Assembly: GCA_964408955.1 (NCBI GenBank)
Contig: CAYPBK010000002.1
Span: forward strand, 1 to 64,000
Length of the DNA: 64,000 nucleotides
Direction: 5' to 3'
Source of the DNA: JAAYKT01 sp964408955
Lineage (GTDB): Bacteria; Bacillota; Clostridia; Lutisporales; Lutisporaceae
Both the position numbers and the translations under genes were made by a program. Position 1 is the first letter of the stretch, and the number at the start of each line of letters is the position of its first letter. Positions 1 to 9,226 of the stretch are shown here, one piece after another. Under the pieces are notes generated by a model. The model was not told where the DNA came from. It was given only the letters and a program-made list of their open reading frames with translations, and did no database searches.

Positions 1-2
1 GT

Positions 3-2111
3 ACCTCCATAGCGAACTTTCATCGCCAAGTTAAGTGCCATGCCTGGCACACAACGAAAAAGGAGGATTCGGGAAACACTATTGTTGATTCCGAAGCAAC
101 CTTTGCACTATGGTATAAATTAAACGGCATTGATCAGAAATTTGGTGCTTCTGATATGACAACAACAAGCGGTGTATTGGAGATTGTAAATTTACCCCTT
201 CACCGTACCTATTATTTAGAAGAAGTAACAGCGCCTACAGGATATATTAAGCAAGAGGAATTAGTTGAAATTACAGTAAGTCAACCGAAAACTAATGTAT
301 ATGAAATTCCAATAGCAAACGCAAAGATCAACGGTGCCGTAGAAATTATAAAAATAGACCAGTTCGGAGAACCGGTTAAAGGCGCTGGATTTGGTTTGTT
401 CCTGCCTGGTTCAACTGGACCAATGAACGGATTTGAGGGAACAACCGATGGAGATGGAATACTGACATTTAACAATGTTCCATATGGGACTTACACAATA
501 AAAGAAATTGCTCTCCCTGATGGTTATAAATCAGAAGAACCTGTGGAACCTATTGACGTAACAATCAATGCAGATAACCATGGAAAAGTGCAGAAATTCA
601 ACTTCGAAAATATCAGAAAAACCTATGCAATCGGTGATTACACCTGGATAGATGATGAAAATGACGAAGAAGGAAAAGAAGCTAATAACAAGGACGGAAT
701 ACAAAATGATAAAGAAGTCTTACCGGGTGTTAAGGTAGAGTTATATAAAAAGACTGACGGAAGTTTTGAGAAGATATCAGAAACTACAACCGACGATAAC
801 GGCAGATATATCTTCGATAACTTGGATGCAGGAACATATAAAATAAGATTTGTACTAAATGAAGAACAAGAAAAACTATACAAATTCACCCTTAAAGACA
901 CTGGTGCTAATGAGGAAGATTCTGATAAAGTAGATTCTGATGCAAATCCTGATGTTAAAGATACTGAATATGGCTATACAATAGAATTTGAGCTAAATAA
1001 CGATACTGTAATATCTCAGAGCCAATACGACGAAGAATATAATAGAGGCACAAACTTTAATGCCACAGAAGGTATAGACCCAACATGGGATGCCGGAGTA
1101 ATCAAAAAGACTTATGCCATCGGTGACTATACTTGGATAGATGCAAACAAAAACGGTAAACAGGACGATGGTGAAGAAGTCCTACCGGGAGTCAAAGTAG
1201 AATTGTTTTATGAAGATGAAACACCGGTATTAGATAAAGACGATAATCCAATGACAACAACGACTGATAATAATGGCAGATATATATTTGATGAGCTTAC
1301 AGCAGGAAAATACAAAATCAAATTCACCTTGACTGAGGAACAAGCAAATAAATATGTCTTCACAAAACAGATTACCGGAAATGATAAAGAAGACTCAAAT
1401 GCTAATCCCAAATCAGGTAAAGATTATGGTTGGACAACGGTAATTACTCTTGGTGACGAAAACACAAACCTTATCCCTAGTAATGAATATGCTGATATAT
1501 ATGAAGCAAACTCGAACTTTAAAGCAACAGAAGGCATTGACTCCACCTGGGATGCAGGTGTTCACCTTAAACCGACTACTACACCCGGTGGTGGTGGTGG
1601 CGGTACAAAACCAAAAGATCCTCCAAAAGAAGAACCTGAAGATGAACCGGAAGACGAAGAAAAACCGGAAGAAGAACCAAAAGATCCTCCAAAGGATCCT
1701 GAGGATAAACCAAAAGATCCTCCGAAAGAACCTGAAGATGAGGAAAAAATAGTAGAAGAAAACACACCGAAGGATACTCCAAAAGAAGGAGAAATAGAAG
1801 TTCCTGAAGGCAGTGTACCAAAGGTTAACAATCCTCCGGAAAACGGGACTGTCACAGTAGACGAAGACGGGAAATGGAAATACACACCGGACCCAGATTT
1901 TGAGGGAACAGACAAATTCAGCATCATCGTACCCCAGCCTGATGGTACGGAAGAAGAAATATTCTTTATAATTGATGTTGACCCACCCTACGGCGTACCG
2001 GAGGGAGAAAAATTACCGAAAACCGGCGAAGGAAGCAATATCGGCTATTATATGGCAGGAATGCTTCTTATGATGCTAGGACTCTTTACAAGAAAGAAAC
2101 AATGGGTATAA
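3..2111 (+). CDS. LPXTG-anchored surface protein with SpaA/Cna-B and SdrD-B repeats (5' truncated)
   Basis: This reading frame is open to the left edge of the window, so the gene starts outside; the first internal ATG is at 156 but homology-like sequence (SEATFALWYKLNG) lies before it. In residues counted from that ATG, SpaA/Cna-B prealbumin-like repeats cover about 1-150. Two SdrD-B-like repeats follow at about 155-315 and 318-470, each opening with TYAIGDYTWID and containing acidic, calcium-loop-like stretches. Next come a Pro/Glu/Lys-rich wall-spanning linker (about 470-560) and a bacterial Ig/cadherin-like module. The C-terminus is a sorting signal: LPKTG at 620, a hydrophobic helix and RKK. 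The product should be covalently attached to peptidoglycan as an adhesin or pilin-like stalk. A sortase gene follows directly. The first ~55 bases look unlike the rest (see findings). Confidence 0.9.
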   Translation, partial: TSIANFHRQVKCHAWHTTKKEDSGNTIVDSEATFALWYKLNGIDQKFGASDMTTTSGVLEIVNLPLHRTYYLEEVTAPTGYIKQEELVEITVSQPKTNVYEIPIANAKINGAVEIIKIDQFGEPVKGAGFGLFLPGSTGPMNGFEGTTDGDGILTFNNVPYGTYTIKEIALPDGYKSEEPVEPIDVTINADNHGKVQKFNFENIRKTYAIGDYTWIDDENDEEGKEANNKDGIQNDKEVLPGVKVELYKKTDGSFEKISETTTDDNGRYIFDNLDAGTYKIRFVLNEEQEKLYKFTLKDTGANEEDSDKVDSDANPDVKDTEYGYTIEFELNNDTVISQSQYDEEYNRGTNFNATEGIDPTWDAGVIKKTYAIGDYTWIDANKNGKQDDGEEVLPGVKVELFYEDETPVLDKDDNPMTTTTDNNGRYIFDELTAGKYKIKFTLTEEQANKYVFTKQITGNDKEDSNANPKSGKDYGWTTVITLGDENTNLIPSNEYADIYEANSNFKATEGIDSTWDAGVHLKPTTTPGGGGGGTKPKDPPKEEPEDEPEDEEKPEEEPKDPPKDPEDKPKDPPKEPEDEEKIVEENTPKDTPKEGEIEVPEGSVPKVNNPPENGTVTVDEDGKWKYTPDPDFEGTDKFSIIVPQPDGTEEEIFFIIDVDPPYGVPEGEKLPKTGEGSNIGYYMAGMLLMMLGLFTRKKQWV

Positions 2112-2116
2112 TGTAT

Positions 2117-2144
2117 AAAGGGCAGAGATTAACCTCTGCCCTTT
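2117..2144 (+). terminator. Stem-loop after the surface-protein gene
   Basis: A perfect 11-bp inverted repeat (AAAGGGCAGAG / CTCTGCCCTTT) with a 6-nt loop lies between the surface-protein stop and the sortase start. No long U-tract follows, so it may attenuate read-through or protect the mRNA 3' end rather than stop all transcription. Confidence 0.6.
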
Positions 2145-2166
2145 ACATAATAACGGGAGTATGACG

Positions 2167-2847
2167 ATGAAAAGAAAAGCTATTTCGGCAATACTTATAT
2201 TAGCAGGTTTGGCAATTATGCTTTTTCCTAAAAGCCAAGAGCTATATAATGATTATAAGCAAAAAAAGCTCATTCATGAATGGCAAAAGTCCCTCTCTAT
2301 TTTAGACAAAGATACTCTGGGTTCTGAGGATGGGACTTATAATGAGAGTTATGATGATTTTAAATCAGAGCAAAACCAGCAAAAAAAAACAGCGACTGAG
2401 GAAAAGCAAAAAGCTGAAAAAATGAAAAAAGCTTATGATGATTATATTAAAAAAAATATGGAAGGCATTTTAATAATTGATAAAATCAATCTTAAACTCC
2501 CAGTTCTAAAGGGTGCAAAGGAAAAGAACATGGAAGTCACTGTTGCAAGTATGGAGCACACGGGTGAAGCGGGCAAGGAAGGCAATTATGTCATCGTCGG
2601 TCACCGCAGCCGCACCTACGGCAGAAATTTTAATAGACTAAATGAAGTGGAGCCTGAGGATATCATTAAAATAGATGTAGGAGAGGAAATATATACTTAT
2701 ATAGTAAAGAATAAACTTTATGTGCTTCCTGAGGAGGTTTGGGTTTTGGAGGGTAACAGAAACAAAAAGGAAATAACTCTTATCACCTGTCATCCTATGG
2801 GTAATCCCACTCACAGGCTTATTATAAAAGGCGAAATTATAGAATAA
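2167..2847 (+). CDS. Class D-like sortase (cysteine transpeptidase)
   Basis: Sortases cleave LPXTG-type signals and join the threonine to cell-wall cross-bridges or pilin lysines. The protein has an N-terminal hydrophobic signal/anchor, a charged, probably coiled-coil segment (about 40-95) and a C-terminal sortase barrel. The catalytic triad is visible: His in VGHRSRTYG (about 146), Cys in TLITCHP (about 208) and Arg in THRLIIKG (about 217). TLxTC is typical of classes C and D; the absence of a C-terminal membrane helix favours class D. I chose ATG 2167 over ATG 2161 because GGGAG at 2155-2159 is properly spaced only from 2167. It sits right behind the LPKTG protein, its likely substrate. Confidence 0.85.
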   Translation: MKRKAISAILILAGLAIMLFPKSQELYNDYKQKKLIHEWQKSLSILDKDTLGSEDGTYNESYDDFKSEQNQQKKTATEEKQKAEKMKKAYDDYIKKNMEGILIIDKINLKLPVLKGAKEKNMEVTVASMEHTGEAGKEGNYVIVGHRSRTYGRNFNRLNEVEPEDIIKIDVGEEIYTYIVKNKLYVLPEEVWVLEGNRNKKEITLITCHPMGNPTHRLIIKGEIIE

Positions 2848-2939
2848 TTTCACCTTTTCATTATTGCCACATCTTTTTATATATTCTAAGTCCTCAAAAC
2901 TCTACAGAACTTTCAAGGTAACAAAAACTGTAAAAACTC

Positions 2940-4529
2940 TTACTTATTTATTATTTCAATTTTATTTCCAAATATATTAACTTTAAACTGGTCCTCTGCA
3001 CTTTGGAAAAATTCCAAGGGTGCTAAAAATCTGTTATTTTTTATTTCAGATTGCACTCCCATTGAAACTTCTATCCCATCCGCTTTATTATATTTATCTA
3101 ACCCCACCCTTAAGGATATTCCATTGCCAAGCAGAACACTTCTCGATTCGTTATCCCATTCTACAGTAATTCCCATTGCTTCGCAAACCGGTCTTATTGG
3201 CAGCATTATATTACCTAACTCATTGGTATACATCTCAGGAACTTTAACTAAAGTGCTATTTACATAAAGCTCCGTCTCCCTAACTTCCGGAAACTCATAA
3301 ATCGATTGGATTTCTTCTTCAAACAACACAACAATTCTAAATGGAGTAGTTTGCGCAGGTATGCTTTTTGTTGATGCTCCATAAAACACAACCAATTTTC
3401 TATTTCTTAATTCTCCGTCAAAAGCTGTTCCGTCTTGCTTAATAATCTCTGTGTTTTCTACAATATTCAGCTTCAGCATATTATCTGAGCTGACCATATT
3501 CTCATCAAATCTATCGACCTTGATACTTTCCCCTTCTTTGACCACTGATATAACCTCAACATTATATTGTGGCGGATAAATTAAAATCACGGGCTTTTCA
3601 CTGTCATAAAATCCTGTAACAATGGAACCGATTTTAATCTCTCCATCGTCTTTGATATATGTGTCTTCAGTAATAACGAAATTTACAGGCATTCCGTCCT
3701 TATCCTCAAGCCACAAAACCGTTCTTTTTTCACTTTTTGTTATTTCCTTTACGACTCCCGTAAAATTCAAATATTTTGTTTGTTTTTTCTCTTTTAAAAT
3801 ATGATTTAACATATTTAAAGGTATTTTAAACTCTTGTATCCCCATAGCTCCCGGTGCTATTTCGTATTTTTGAAATAGAATAACCAAGTCATCGCCTTCT
3901 ATATAGAAGCTTTGATCTTCACCGATCCCTTTAAATCCAAAGTCATCATGGAAGAACATGGCATCATCATTATCTTCTCTTATTTTAATTTGTGAAATGA
4001 TTTCCTTATTGATTATTTCGTGAAAGTCTGAACCTTCTATAAATAAATCGCTTATCCTTATTTCCGCGCATTTCTCAGGGTCAATATTATATGTGTACAC
4101 ATGAGTGATACCGTTTGCACCACCGGTATACATATAGGTATCAATATTAAAAGAGAGAAGCCTCCCTATTGATTTTACTGAATAAACAATATCGATTGAG
4201 TGAGATCTAAATTCCCAATCTTCTCCTGCAGCCATCTTTTCTTGCTCTTTTGCGCCTTCTTCTACCTCCTCAATGATTTCTAATGCTTTCTTTAGAATAT
4301 CAATATTGAACCTATCTTCAAAAACCTTATCCTTAAGTCCTTGAATCTTTGGAATCAGTACTTTATATGAGACAAGTTTGTCTTCTTTTATTATTTCTTT
4401 TGCTGTAACTACTTCCACTTCTTCATTTATAGTTAACGAAGAAGAAATTGATATTGCATCATCTGCCAAAACGACGCTTCCTAGTAACATGACTGCTATC
4501 ACTAATAAGCTAATAATTCTTGTGTTCAT
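2940..4529 (-). CDS. Secreted DUF3298-like protein with copper-amine-oxidase-N-type C-terminal domain
   Basis: The 529-residue product begins with a signal peptide (MNTRIISLLVIAVMLLGSVV...ADD) without a lipobox, so it is probably secreted. Residues about 40-250 resemble the DUF4163/DUF3298 pair found in RsiV- and PdaC-like proteins, including a TGGANG stretch. The middle (250-400) is beta-rich and unassigned. The last ~110 residues resemble the copper amine oxidase N-domain common in clostridial wall proteins (LPIRPVCEAMGITVEWD). The function is unknown; a role in envelope binding or sensing is inference. Start ATG 4529 is preceded by a GGTGG ribosome site. It is probably monocistronic and convergent with the sortase gene. 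Confidence 0.75.
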   Translation of the reverse strand: MNTRIISLLVIAVMLLGSVVLADDAISISSSLTINEEVEVVTAKEIIKEDKLVSYKVLIPKIQGLKDKVFEDRFNIDILKKALEIIEEVEEGAKEQEKMAAGEDWEFRSHSIDIVYSVKSIGRLLSFNIDTYMYTGGANGITHVYTYNIDPEKCAEIRISDLFIEGSDFHEIINKEIISQIKIREDNDDAMFFHDDFGFKGIGEDQSFYIEGDDLVILFQKYEIAPGAMGIQEFKIPLNMLNHILKEKKQTKYLNFTGVVKEITKSEKRTVLWLEDKDGMPVNFVITEDTYIKDDGEIKIGSIVTGFYDSEKPVILIYPPQYNVEVISVVKEGESIKVDRFDENMVSSDNMLKLNIVENTEIIKQDGTAFDGELRNRKLVVFYGASTKSIPAQTTPFRIVVLFEEEIQSIYEFPEVRETELYVNSTLVKVPEMYTNELGNIMLPIRPVCEAMGITVEWDNESRSVLLGNGISLRVGLDKYNKADGIEVSMGVQSEIKNNRFLAPLEFFQSAEDQFKVNIFGNKIEIINK

Positions 4530-4813
4530 AATTCTACCACCTTATCTTACTTTCTTTTATAACGGGATTATAATAAAAGCTGTTAATTTTATTCTCCGTT
4601 ACACTATATAGACGTTAATAAAATCCAATAAGTTCTCATTTTTTACTAACGTGCCTTAAGACTTTAACCAATATAATTATTAGCAAAAGTTAACAATCTA
4701 AAAAACATGTTTAAGTAGTAATACTATTTATAGAGTAGATTAACGTTGTCGTTATAATATAGCAGTCAATTAGTGTTGCAATCTTTAATTAATTATAAAA
4801 ACAAAAAAAGCTA

Positions 4814-4842
4814 TTGACATAATTGATTTTAAGTATTAGTAT
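4814..4842 (+). promoter_or_regulatory. Sigma-A promoter of the T-box/ABC transporter unit
   Basis: TTGACA (4814-4819), a 17-nt spacer and TAGTAT (4837-4842) lie just upstream of the T-box leader, placing the transcription start near 4849. The rest of the gap between the divergent genes (4530-4813) is AT-rich and shows nothing else I can support. Confidence 0.7.
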
Positions 4843-4860
4843 TTAATTTATATTTATAAA

Positions 4861-5132
4861 AGCTTTGATGGAGAGAAAAATATCATTGCATATTCAAAGA
4901 GAGCCGGGAAAGGTGAAAACTGGCAATAGCAAGGTATATAATATACACTCCGGAGCTTGTTTGCTAAAAGATTTCGAGTAGGCAAATGCGGATGCCCACC
5001 GTTAGAGGGGATAGGACTATTAGGTCTGATTGAGTGATGACTTTGTCATAATCAGGGTGGTACCGCGGATTAAATCTTTCGCCCCTATAAGCACAGCTAC
5101 ATGCTGTATTTATAGGAACGAAAGATTTTTTT
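4861..5132 (+). promoter_or_regulatory. T-box leader upstream of an ABC transporter operon
   Basis: Diagnostic parts are visible: a K-turn/GA region (GATGGAGAG, 4867-4875), the AGAGAGCCGG distal Stem I with CACTCCGGAGC as 3' partner, AGTAGG at 4977-4982, and the antiterminator T-box AGGGTGGTACCGCG at 5054-5067. A terminator hairpin follows. Such leaders read aminoacylation of one tRNA and permit transcription when it is uncharged. The specifier should lie in 4960-4976. I could not place it with confidence; the segment contains no UGG, although this transporter type is often tryptophan-linked (trpXYZ). Confidence 0.93.
5072..5132 (+). terminator. Regulated T-box terminator
   Basis: AAATCTTTCG (5072-5081) pairs with CGAAAGATTT (5119-5128), with an inner CCTATAA/TTATAGG arm pair, and a run of seven T ends at 5132. 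It competes with the T-box antiterminator. Confidence 0.9.
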
Positions 5133-5208
5133 ATTGCCCTAGATTATTCCATGGCATTCGATCTTAACTAATTATCCTGAATTATTTAAATTTTAGGAGG
5201 TTAATTAG

Positions 5209-6186
5209 ATGAAAAAAAGTATCATGAAATTCTTATCACTGATTATTGTTACCGGATTTATTTTTACTGGCTGTTCTGTCAGCGAAGGAGCTCCGGAGAA
5301 AAAAGTATTCAACATTGGTATTAGTCAACTGGCGGATCATCCTGCATTGGATAACGCAAGGCAAGGGTTTGAAGATGGTTTGAAGGAATCGGGATTAGAG
5401 GTAAAGATTGATTTTCAAAATGCCCAAGGTGATATTCCTATTTCCCTCAGTATTGCAGAAAAGTTCGTGAAGGATAAGGTTGATTTGATATATGCCATAG
5501 CTACACCGGCAGCGCAAACAGCAAAACAAGTAACGAATGAAATACCCATAATTTTTAGTGCTGTCAGTGATCCCGTAGAAGCAGAATTGGTTGATTCTAT
5601 GGATAAGCCCGGAGGAAATGTCACAGGCACTTCAGATCTGGCTCCTATGGACAGACAATTACAAATATTTAAAGATTTAAATAGTGATATAAAAAAAATT
5701 GGGATTATATTTAATACAAGCGAACCTAATTCTCAAGTCCAAATTAATATGGCTAAAGAATTAGCGCCTGGAATGGGTTTAGAAATTGTTGAGCTTGGCA
5801 TCTCTAACATAAATGACATCCCCCAAGCTTTGGATTCCATTATAAAGAAAGTAGACGGTATATACACTATTACAGATAATATGGTGGCTTCTGCCATTAA
5901 TGTGGTAGCAGAAAAAGCAATAGCCAATAAACTAATAACTGTTGGGGCAGAGGACTCCCATGTTAAGGGAGGAATACTTATCACTGATGGAATCAGTTAC
6001 TACGAATTAGGAAAGCAATCTGCCTTAATGGCTAAAGAAATTCTGGCAGAAGGAAAAAGCCCGGCGGATATCCCCTCGGCAACATCCAAAAGCTTTGAAA
6101 AAGTATTTAATGAAACAACACAAAAATCATTGGGATTAGATATAAATAATAAAGTATTTACAGAGGCAAAAAAGGTTGAAAACTAA
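5209..6186 (+). CDS. ABC transporter substrate-binding lipoprotein (ABC_sub_bind/TrpX-like)
   Basis: The 325-residue product begins with a lipoprotein signal (lipobox FTGC, Cys at about 22) and continues as a periplasmic-binding-protein fold of the ABC_sub_bind family (PF04392 type: FNIGISQLADHPALD..., AVSDPVEAELV, GGNVTGTSD). It should be tethered outside the membrane and deliver a solute to the permease encoded next. The family contains the T-box-regulated trpXYZ tryptophan system, but here the ligand is not proven and the leader shows no obvious Trp specifier. AGGAGG at 5195-5200 supports the ATG at 5209. It is the first gene of a three-gene operon controlled by the T-box leader. Confidence 0.88.
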   Translation: MKKSIMKFLSLIIVTGFIFTGCSVSEGAPEKKVFNIGISQLADHPALDNARQGFEDGLKESGLEVKIDFQNAQGDIPISLSIAEKFVKDKVDLIYAIATPAAQTAKQVTNEIPIIFSAVSDPVEAELVDSMDKPGGNVTGTSDLAPMDRQLQIFKDLNSDIKKIGIIFNTSEPNSQVQINMAKELAPGMGLEIVELGISNINDIPQALDSIIKKVDGIYTITDNMVASAINVVAEKAIANKLITVGAEDSHVKGGILITDGISYYELGKQSALMAKEILAEGKSPADIPSATSKSFEKVFNETTQKSLGLDINNKVFTEAKKVEN

Positions 6187-6213
6187 TATGAAATTAAGAA
6201 TGGCGGTATAAAT

Positions 6214-7113
6214 ATGAATTCATTAATGATTACATCAATTGAACAAGGTTTAATTTTTTCAATACTTGCCATGGGAGTTTATATATCCTATAAAATACTT
6301 GACTTTGCAGATTTATCAGTAGAAGGCACCTTCCCCTTCGGTGCCTTCGTATTTGCAAGGTTCATCACTCTCGGAGCAAACCCCGTAATTAGCACAGCGT
6401 CAGCTTTTATTTCTGGGACTGCAGCCGGACTACTAACTGCTGTTTTATTTACGAAGCTCAGAATAAAGCCTTTGCTGTCAGGAATACTTACCATGACTAT
6501 ACTTTATTCAATAAATTTAAGAGTAAATGGAAAATCAAATATCCCTTTGTTTAAATACAGTTCAATATACGATATAAGTTCCGCTATGCTGGTTTTACTT
6601 ATCATAGTAGTGTTTATAAAGCTTGCTTTGGACATATTTTTAAAAACAGAGACAGGCTACTTGCTTATTGTAACAGGCGATAATGAAAGTTTAGTTAAAT
6701 CTCTGGGACAGGATAATAACAAATACAAGCTTTTAGGACTTATGATATCCAATGGTCTGGTAGCCTTGTCAGGCGCATTAATGGCACAATATCAAGGATT
6801 TGCGGATATTACCATGGGCAGCTCCATCATAGTAATAGCTCTTGCTTCAATAATTATAGGTGACACTATAAAGAAGAATTCAAGGATTATCAATGGAACA
6901 TCCAGCGCAATTTTAGGCGCATTATTTTATAAGATTATTGGGGGAATTGCCATAGATTTGGGATTGAACCCTAACGATCTGAAAGCAATTAATGCAATGA
7001 TAGTTATTGTTTTTATCTCATATAATAATTTTTCCTCAGAGATAAAGAGTTTATTTAATGTAAAGGGGGCTAAATCCATTGCTAAAAATAAAAATGCTAT
7101 CGAAGAGTTTTAA
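6214..7113 (+). CDS. ABC transporter permease (branched-chain/TrpY-like)
   Basis: This is a 299-residue polytopic membrane protein of the BPD_transp_2 (LivH/TrpY) family with about eight to nine hydrophobic helices. The conserved N-terminal DFADLSVEGTFPFGAF and the segments LLIVTGDNESLVKSLGQ and SGALMAQYQGFADITMG match permeases paired with ABC_sub_bind proteins. It lies 27 bp after the binding-protein gene and its 3' end overlaps the ATPase gene by 35 bp, so translation is probably coupled. It would form the channel that imports the solute captured by the upstream lipoprotein. Confidence 0.88.
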   Translation: MNSLMITSIEQGLIFSILAMGVYISYKILDFADLSVEGTFPFGAFVFARFITLGANPVISTASAFISGTAAGLLTAVLFTKLRIKPLLSGILTMTILYSINLRVNGKSNIPLFKYSSIYDISSAMLVLLIIVVFIKLALDIFLKTETGYLLIVTGDNESLVKSLGQDNNKYKLLGLMISNGLVALSGALMAQYQGFADITMGSSIIVIALASIIIGDTIKKNSRIINGTSSAILGALFYKIIGGIAIDLGLNPNDLKAINAMIVIVFISYNNFSSEIKSLFNVKGAKSIAKNKNAIEEF

Positions 7114-7831
7114 CAAAGGTGCTGACAATGAGCTTACTGTTTTTAACAATTTTAATATTAACATTGAAAGGAATAAATGTACTGCCATAATTGGACCAAA
7201 TGGCTGCGGTAAATCCACCTTGTTGAATTTAATTACAGGCAATTTAGCTATGGATAAAGGTAAGATAATACTTAACGGAAAGGATATTTCAAGCTTAAAG
7301 GAAAAAGATAGGGCATTTTACTTGGGCAGGGTATATCAAAATCCTTCCAAAGGCATTTCCCCTTCTCTTACTATCCTTGAAAATATGTCTCTTGCTGATA
7401 AAAAAGGCGAAAATTTTTCTTTGAAAAGACTGGTTAAAAGAAGCAATATTGAACGATATGTATCCATACTAAAGGATTTTGATTTAGGATTAGAAAACAA
7501 GTTGAACACCACTGTTGCCTCTTTATCCGGGGGCCAAAGGCAATCCCTTTCACTCATAATGGCAACTATGAAACACCCTGATTTACTGCTGCTGGATGAA
7601 CATACTGCCGCCCTTGACCCAAAAACATCTAAAGTGGTAATGGGAAAGACCAGAGAATTAATAGAAAAGTGCTCAATAACCACAATAATGGTTTCCCACA
7701 ACATGAGGGATGCCATAAACTATTCAGATAGAATAATAATGCTGGACAGAGGCGCTGTTATACTGAATAAACTAAGCATGGATGTTGCAGAGGAGGAGCT
7801 AATTCAACTTTATAAGGAGAAGCTATCCTAA
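7079..7831 (+). CDS. ABC transporter ATPase subunit (TrpZ-like)
   Basis: The product (250 residues) energises import by the permease encoded upstream. Walker A is GPNGCGKST (about 39-47), the signature is LSGGQRQS, Walker B is LLLLDE and the H-loop is VSHNM. The start is a TTG at 7079, spaced correctly from GGGGG at 7065-7069; the next ATG (7094) would lose the first beta-strand. The gene overlaps the permease by 35 bp. Its stop lies in the loop of a convergent hairpin shared with dsdA. Confidence 0.9.
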   Translation: MLKIKMLSKSFNKGADNELTVFNNFNINIERNKCTAIIGPNGCGKSTLLNLITGNLAMDKGKIILNGKDISSLKEKDRAFYLGRVYQNPSKGISPSLTILENMSLADKKGENFSLKRLVKRSNIERYVSILKDFDLGLENKLNTTVASLSGGQRQSLSLIMATMKHPDLLLLDEHTAALDPKTSKVVMGKTRELIEKCSITTIMVSHNMRDAINYSDRIIMLDRGAVILNKLSMDVAEEELIQLYKEKLS

Positions 7832-7840
7832 AGCTTCTCC
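7816..7840. terminator. Bidirectional hairpin between convergent genes
   Basis: GGAGAAGCT (7816-7824) and AGCTTCTCC (7832-7840) form a 9-bp stem whose loop holds both stop codons (the ATPase gene and dsdA). No U-run follows on either side, so terminator strength is uncertain. Confidence 0.5.
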
Positions 7841-9159
7841 TCCCACATATTGTAGTACTCTTCCATTTCAGATTTTGGTACAAGATTTCCTCCCGTAGCC
7901 CAAACAATATGTACAGAATTTTTCATAACGCTTTTTAGTTTATTCTTCTCCACGTACTCCCTGCCTTTTGTGCTGCTTAAAAGAGTCGGACCTGAGAAGC
8001 CTGCGCAAGCCGAAGGCTCTATATAAATATCTTCCGTATCCGCCAAGGCTCTTAAATATTTATATAAATTATTATCGTCTATGGTATATATGCCGCTTAA
8101 TAGCTTTTCCAAGGTTTTCCCCACAAAGCCTGAGGCTTTCCCCACGGCTAGACCATCCGCCGCCGTTATATTATCTATGCCAAAATCCTGAACGCTGACC
8201 CTGTCATGCTCTCCCGTATACATACCCAGCAGCATACAAGGCGAATGGGTAGGCTCCGCGAAGAAGCAGTGTACATTGTCCTTATATATTTGCTTCAGAC
8301 CATAAGCGACGCCTCCGGGACCTCCTCCCACTCCGCAGGGCAGGTAAACAAATAAAGGATGTGCATCGTCTATCGTTATATTCATATCTAATAATTGCTT
8401 TTCAAGCCTTTTAGCCGCCACACTATAGCCTAAAAAAAGATCCTTGGAATTCTCGTCATCCACGAAATAGCTTTTCTCATCTTTGTCTGAAAGCTTTCTC
8501 CCTTCCTCCACGGCTTTACTATAATCAGAATCGTATTCTACTACTGTAACACCTTTACTCCTTAGAAGATCCTTTTTCCATTTCCGCGCATCTCCGGACA
8601 TATGTACAATAACCTTGTAACCCAGCTTAGCACTCATGATACCTATGCTAAGACCTAGATTGCCCGTAGAACCGACTTGTATGGTAAATTGATTGAAATA
8701 ACTGCGGTACTCCTCTTCCGCCAGCTTGGAATAATCCTCCTTTAAAGTTAGCAAGCCATGTTCTATGGCTATGTCTTCCGTATGCTTTAAAATTTCGTAT
8801 ATACCGCCTCTGGCTTTAATGGAGCCGGCTATAGGCAGATGGCTATCCTTTTTCAAAAGTAGTTTCCCACTGATTTTCTTATTATCAAGCTTTTCTAATT
8901 TTTCTTTCATTTCAGGTATTTCAACTAGCTCCGATTCGATAATGCCTTTTGATTTTTTAGTTTCAGGGAAAAGCTTTTCTATTAAAGGAGCAAATCGCAG
9001 CAGCCTATCCTCAGCCTCGACCATATCCTTTTCCCCTAAAGGCAGCTCTTCCTTTACGGAATTAAAGGGAGAATAATCGGGATTTATCCAAAGTATTTCC
9101 TTCAAGCTAATCATATCTTTGATTAATGGATATTTTTCCACCCATTTTTCCTTTCCCAT
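7828..9159 (-). CDS. dsdA: D-serine dehydratase (D-serine ammonia-lyase)
   Basis: DsdA uses PLP to convert D-serine to pyruvate and ammonia. The 443-residue length is normal. The PLP lysine lies in HLPIAGSIKARGG (Lys about 115), a phosphate-binding Gly loop is present (CGVGGGPGG), and QVGSTGNLGLSIG matches fold-type II enzymes. An N-terminal DsdA-specific extension is also present. No dsdC-like regulator or D-serine permease lies beside it. It converges with the ABC transporter operon. In this organism it would detoxify or ferment D-serine, for example from wall-derived material. Confidence 0.93.
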   Translation of the reverse strand: MGKEKWVEKYPLIKDMISLKEILWINPDYSPFNSVKEELPLGEKDMVEAEDRLLRFAPLIEKLFPETKKSKGIIESELVEIPEMKEKLEKLDNKKISGKLLLKKDSHLPIAGSIKARGGIYEILKHTEDIAIEHGLLTLKEDYSKLAEEEYRSYFNQFTIQVGSTGNLGLSIGIMSAKLGYKVIVHMSGDARKWKKDLLRSKGVTVVEYDSDYSKAVEEGRKLSDKDEKSYFVDDENSKDLFLGYSVAAKRLEKQLLDMNITIDDAHPLFVYLPCGVGGGPGGVAYGLKQIYKDNVHCFFAEPTHSPCMLLGMYTGEHDRVSVQDFGIDNITAADGLAVGKASGFVGKTLEKLLSGIYTIDDNNLYKYLRALADTEDIYIEPSACAGFSGPTLLSSTKGREYVEKNKLKSVMKNSVHIVWATGGNLVPKSEMEEYYNMWEEKL

Positions 9160-9188
9160 AACCTCATTCCTTTCTTTATACTTAATAA

Positions 9189-9221
9189 GGCAGGCATGAA
9201 AAAGTCGATATCATACCTGCC
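9189..9221 (-). terminator. Hairpin after the SPFH/ribbon-helix-helix unit
   Basis: GGCAGG (9189-9194) and CCTGCC (9216-9221) form the base of a stem-loop just downstream of the small repressor gene. The loop contains GATATCAT, half of the motif found in the promoter operator at 10461-10487. Confidence 0.45.
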
Positions 9222-9226
9222 ATATA

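Noticed and set aside
1562..1927. Long antisense ORFs opposite the Pro/Glu-rich linker of the surface protein
   Set aside because: They are Ser/Gly-rich by-products of the repetitive linker codons and have no ribosome site.
4867..4875. TGG in GATGGAGAG as a Trp specifier
   Set aside because: It lies on the 5' strand of Stem I in the K-turn region, not on the specifier strand.
5209..7831. Assigning the transporter as trpXYZ
   Set aside because: The family fits, but no UGG could be found in the likely specifier segment of its T-box.
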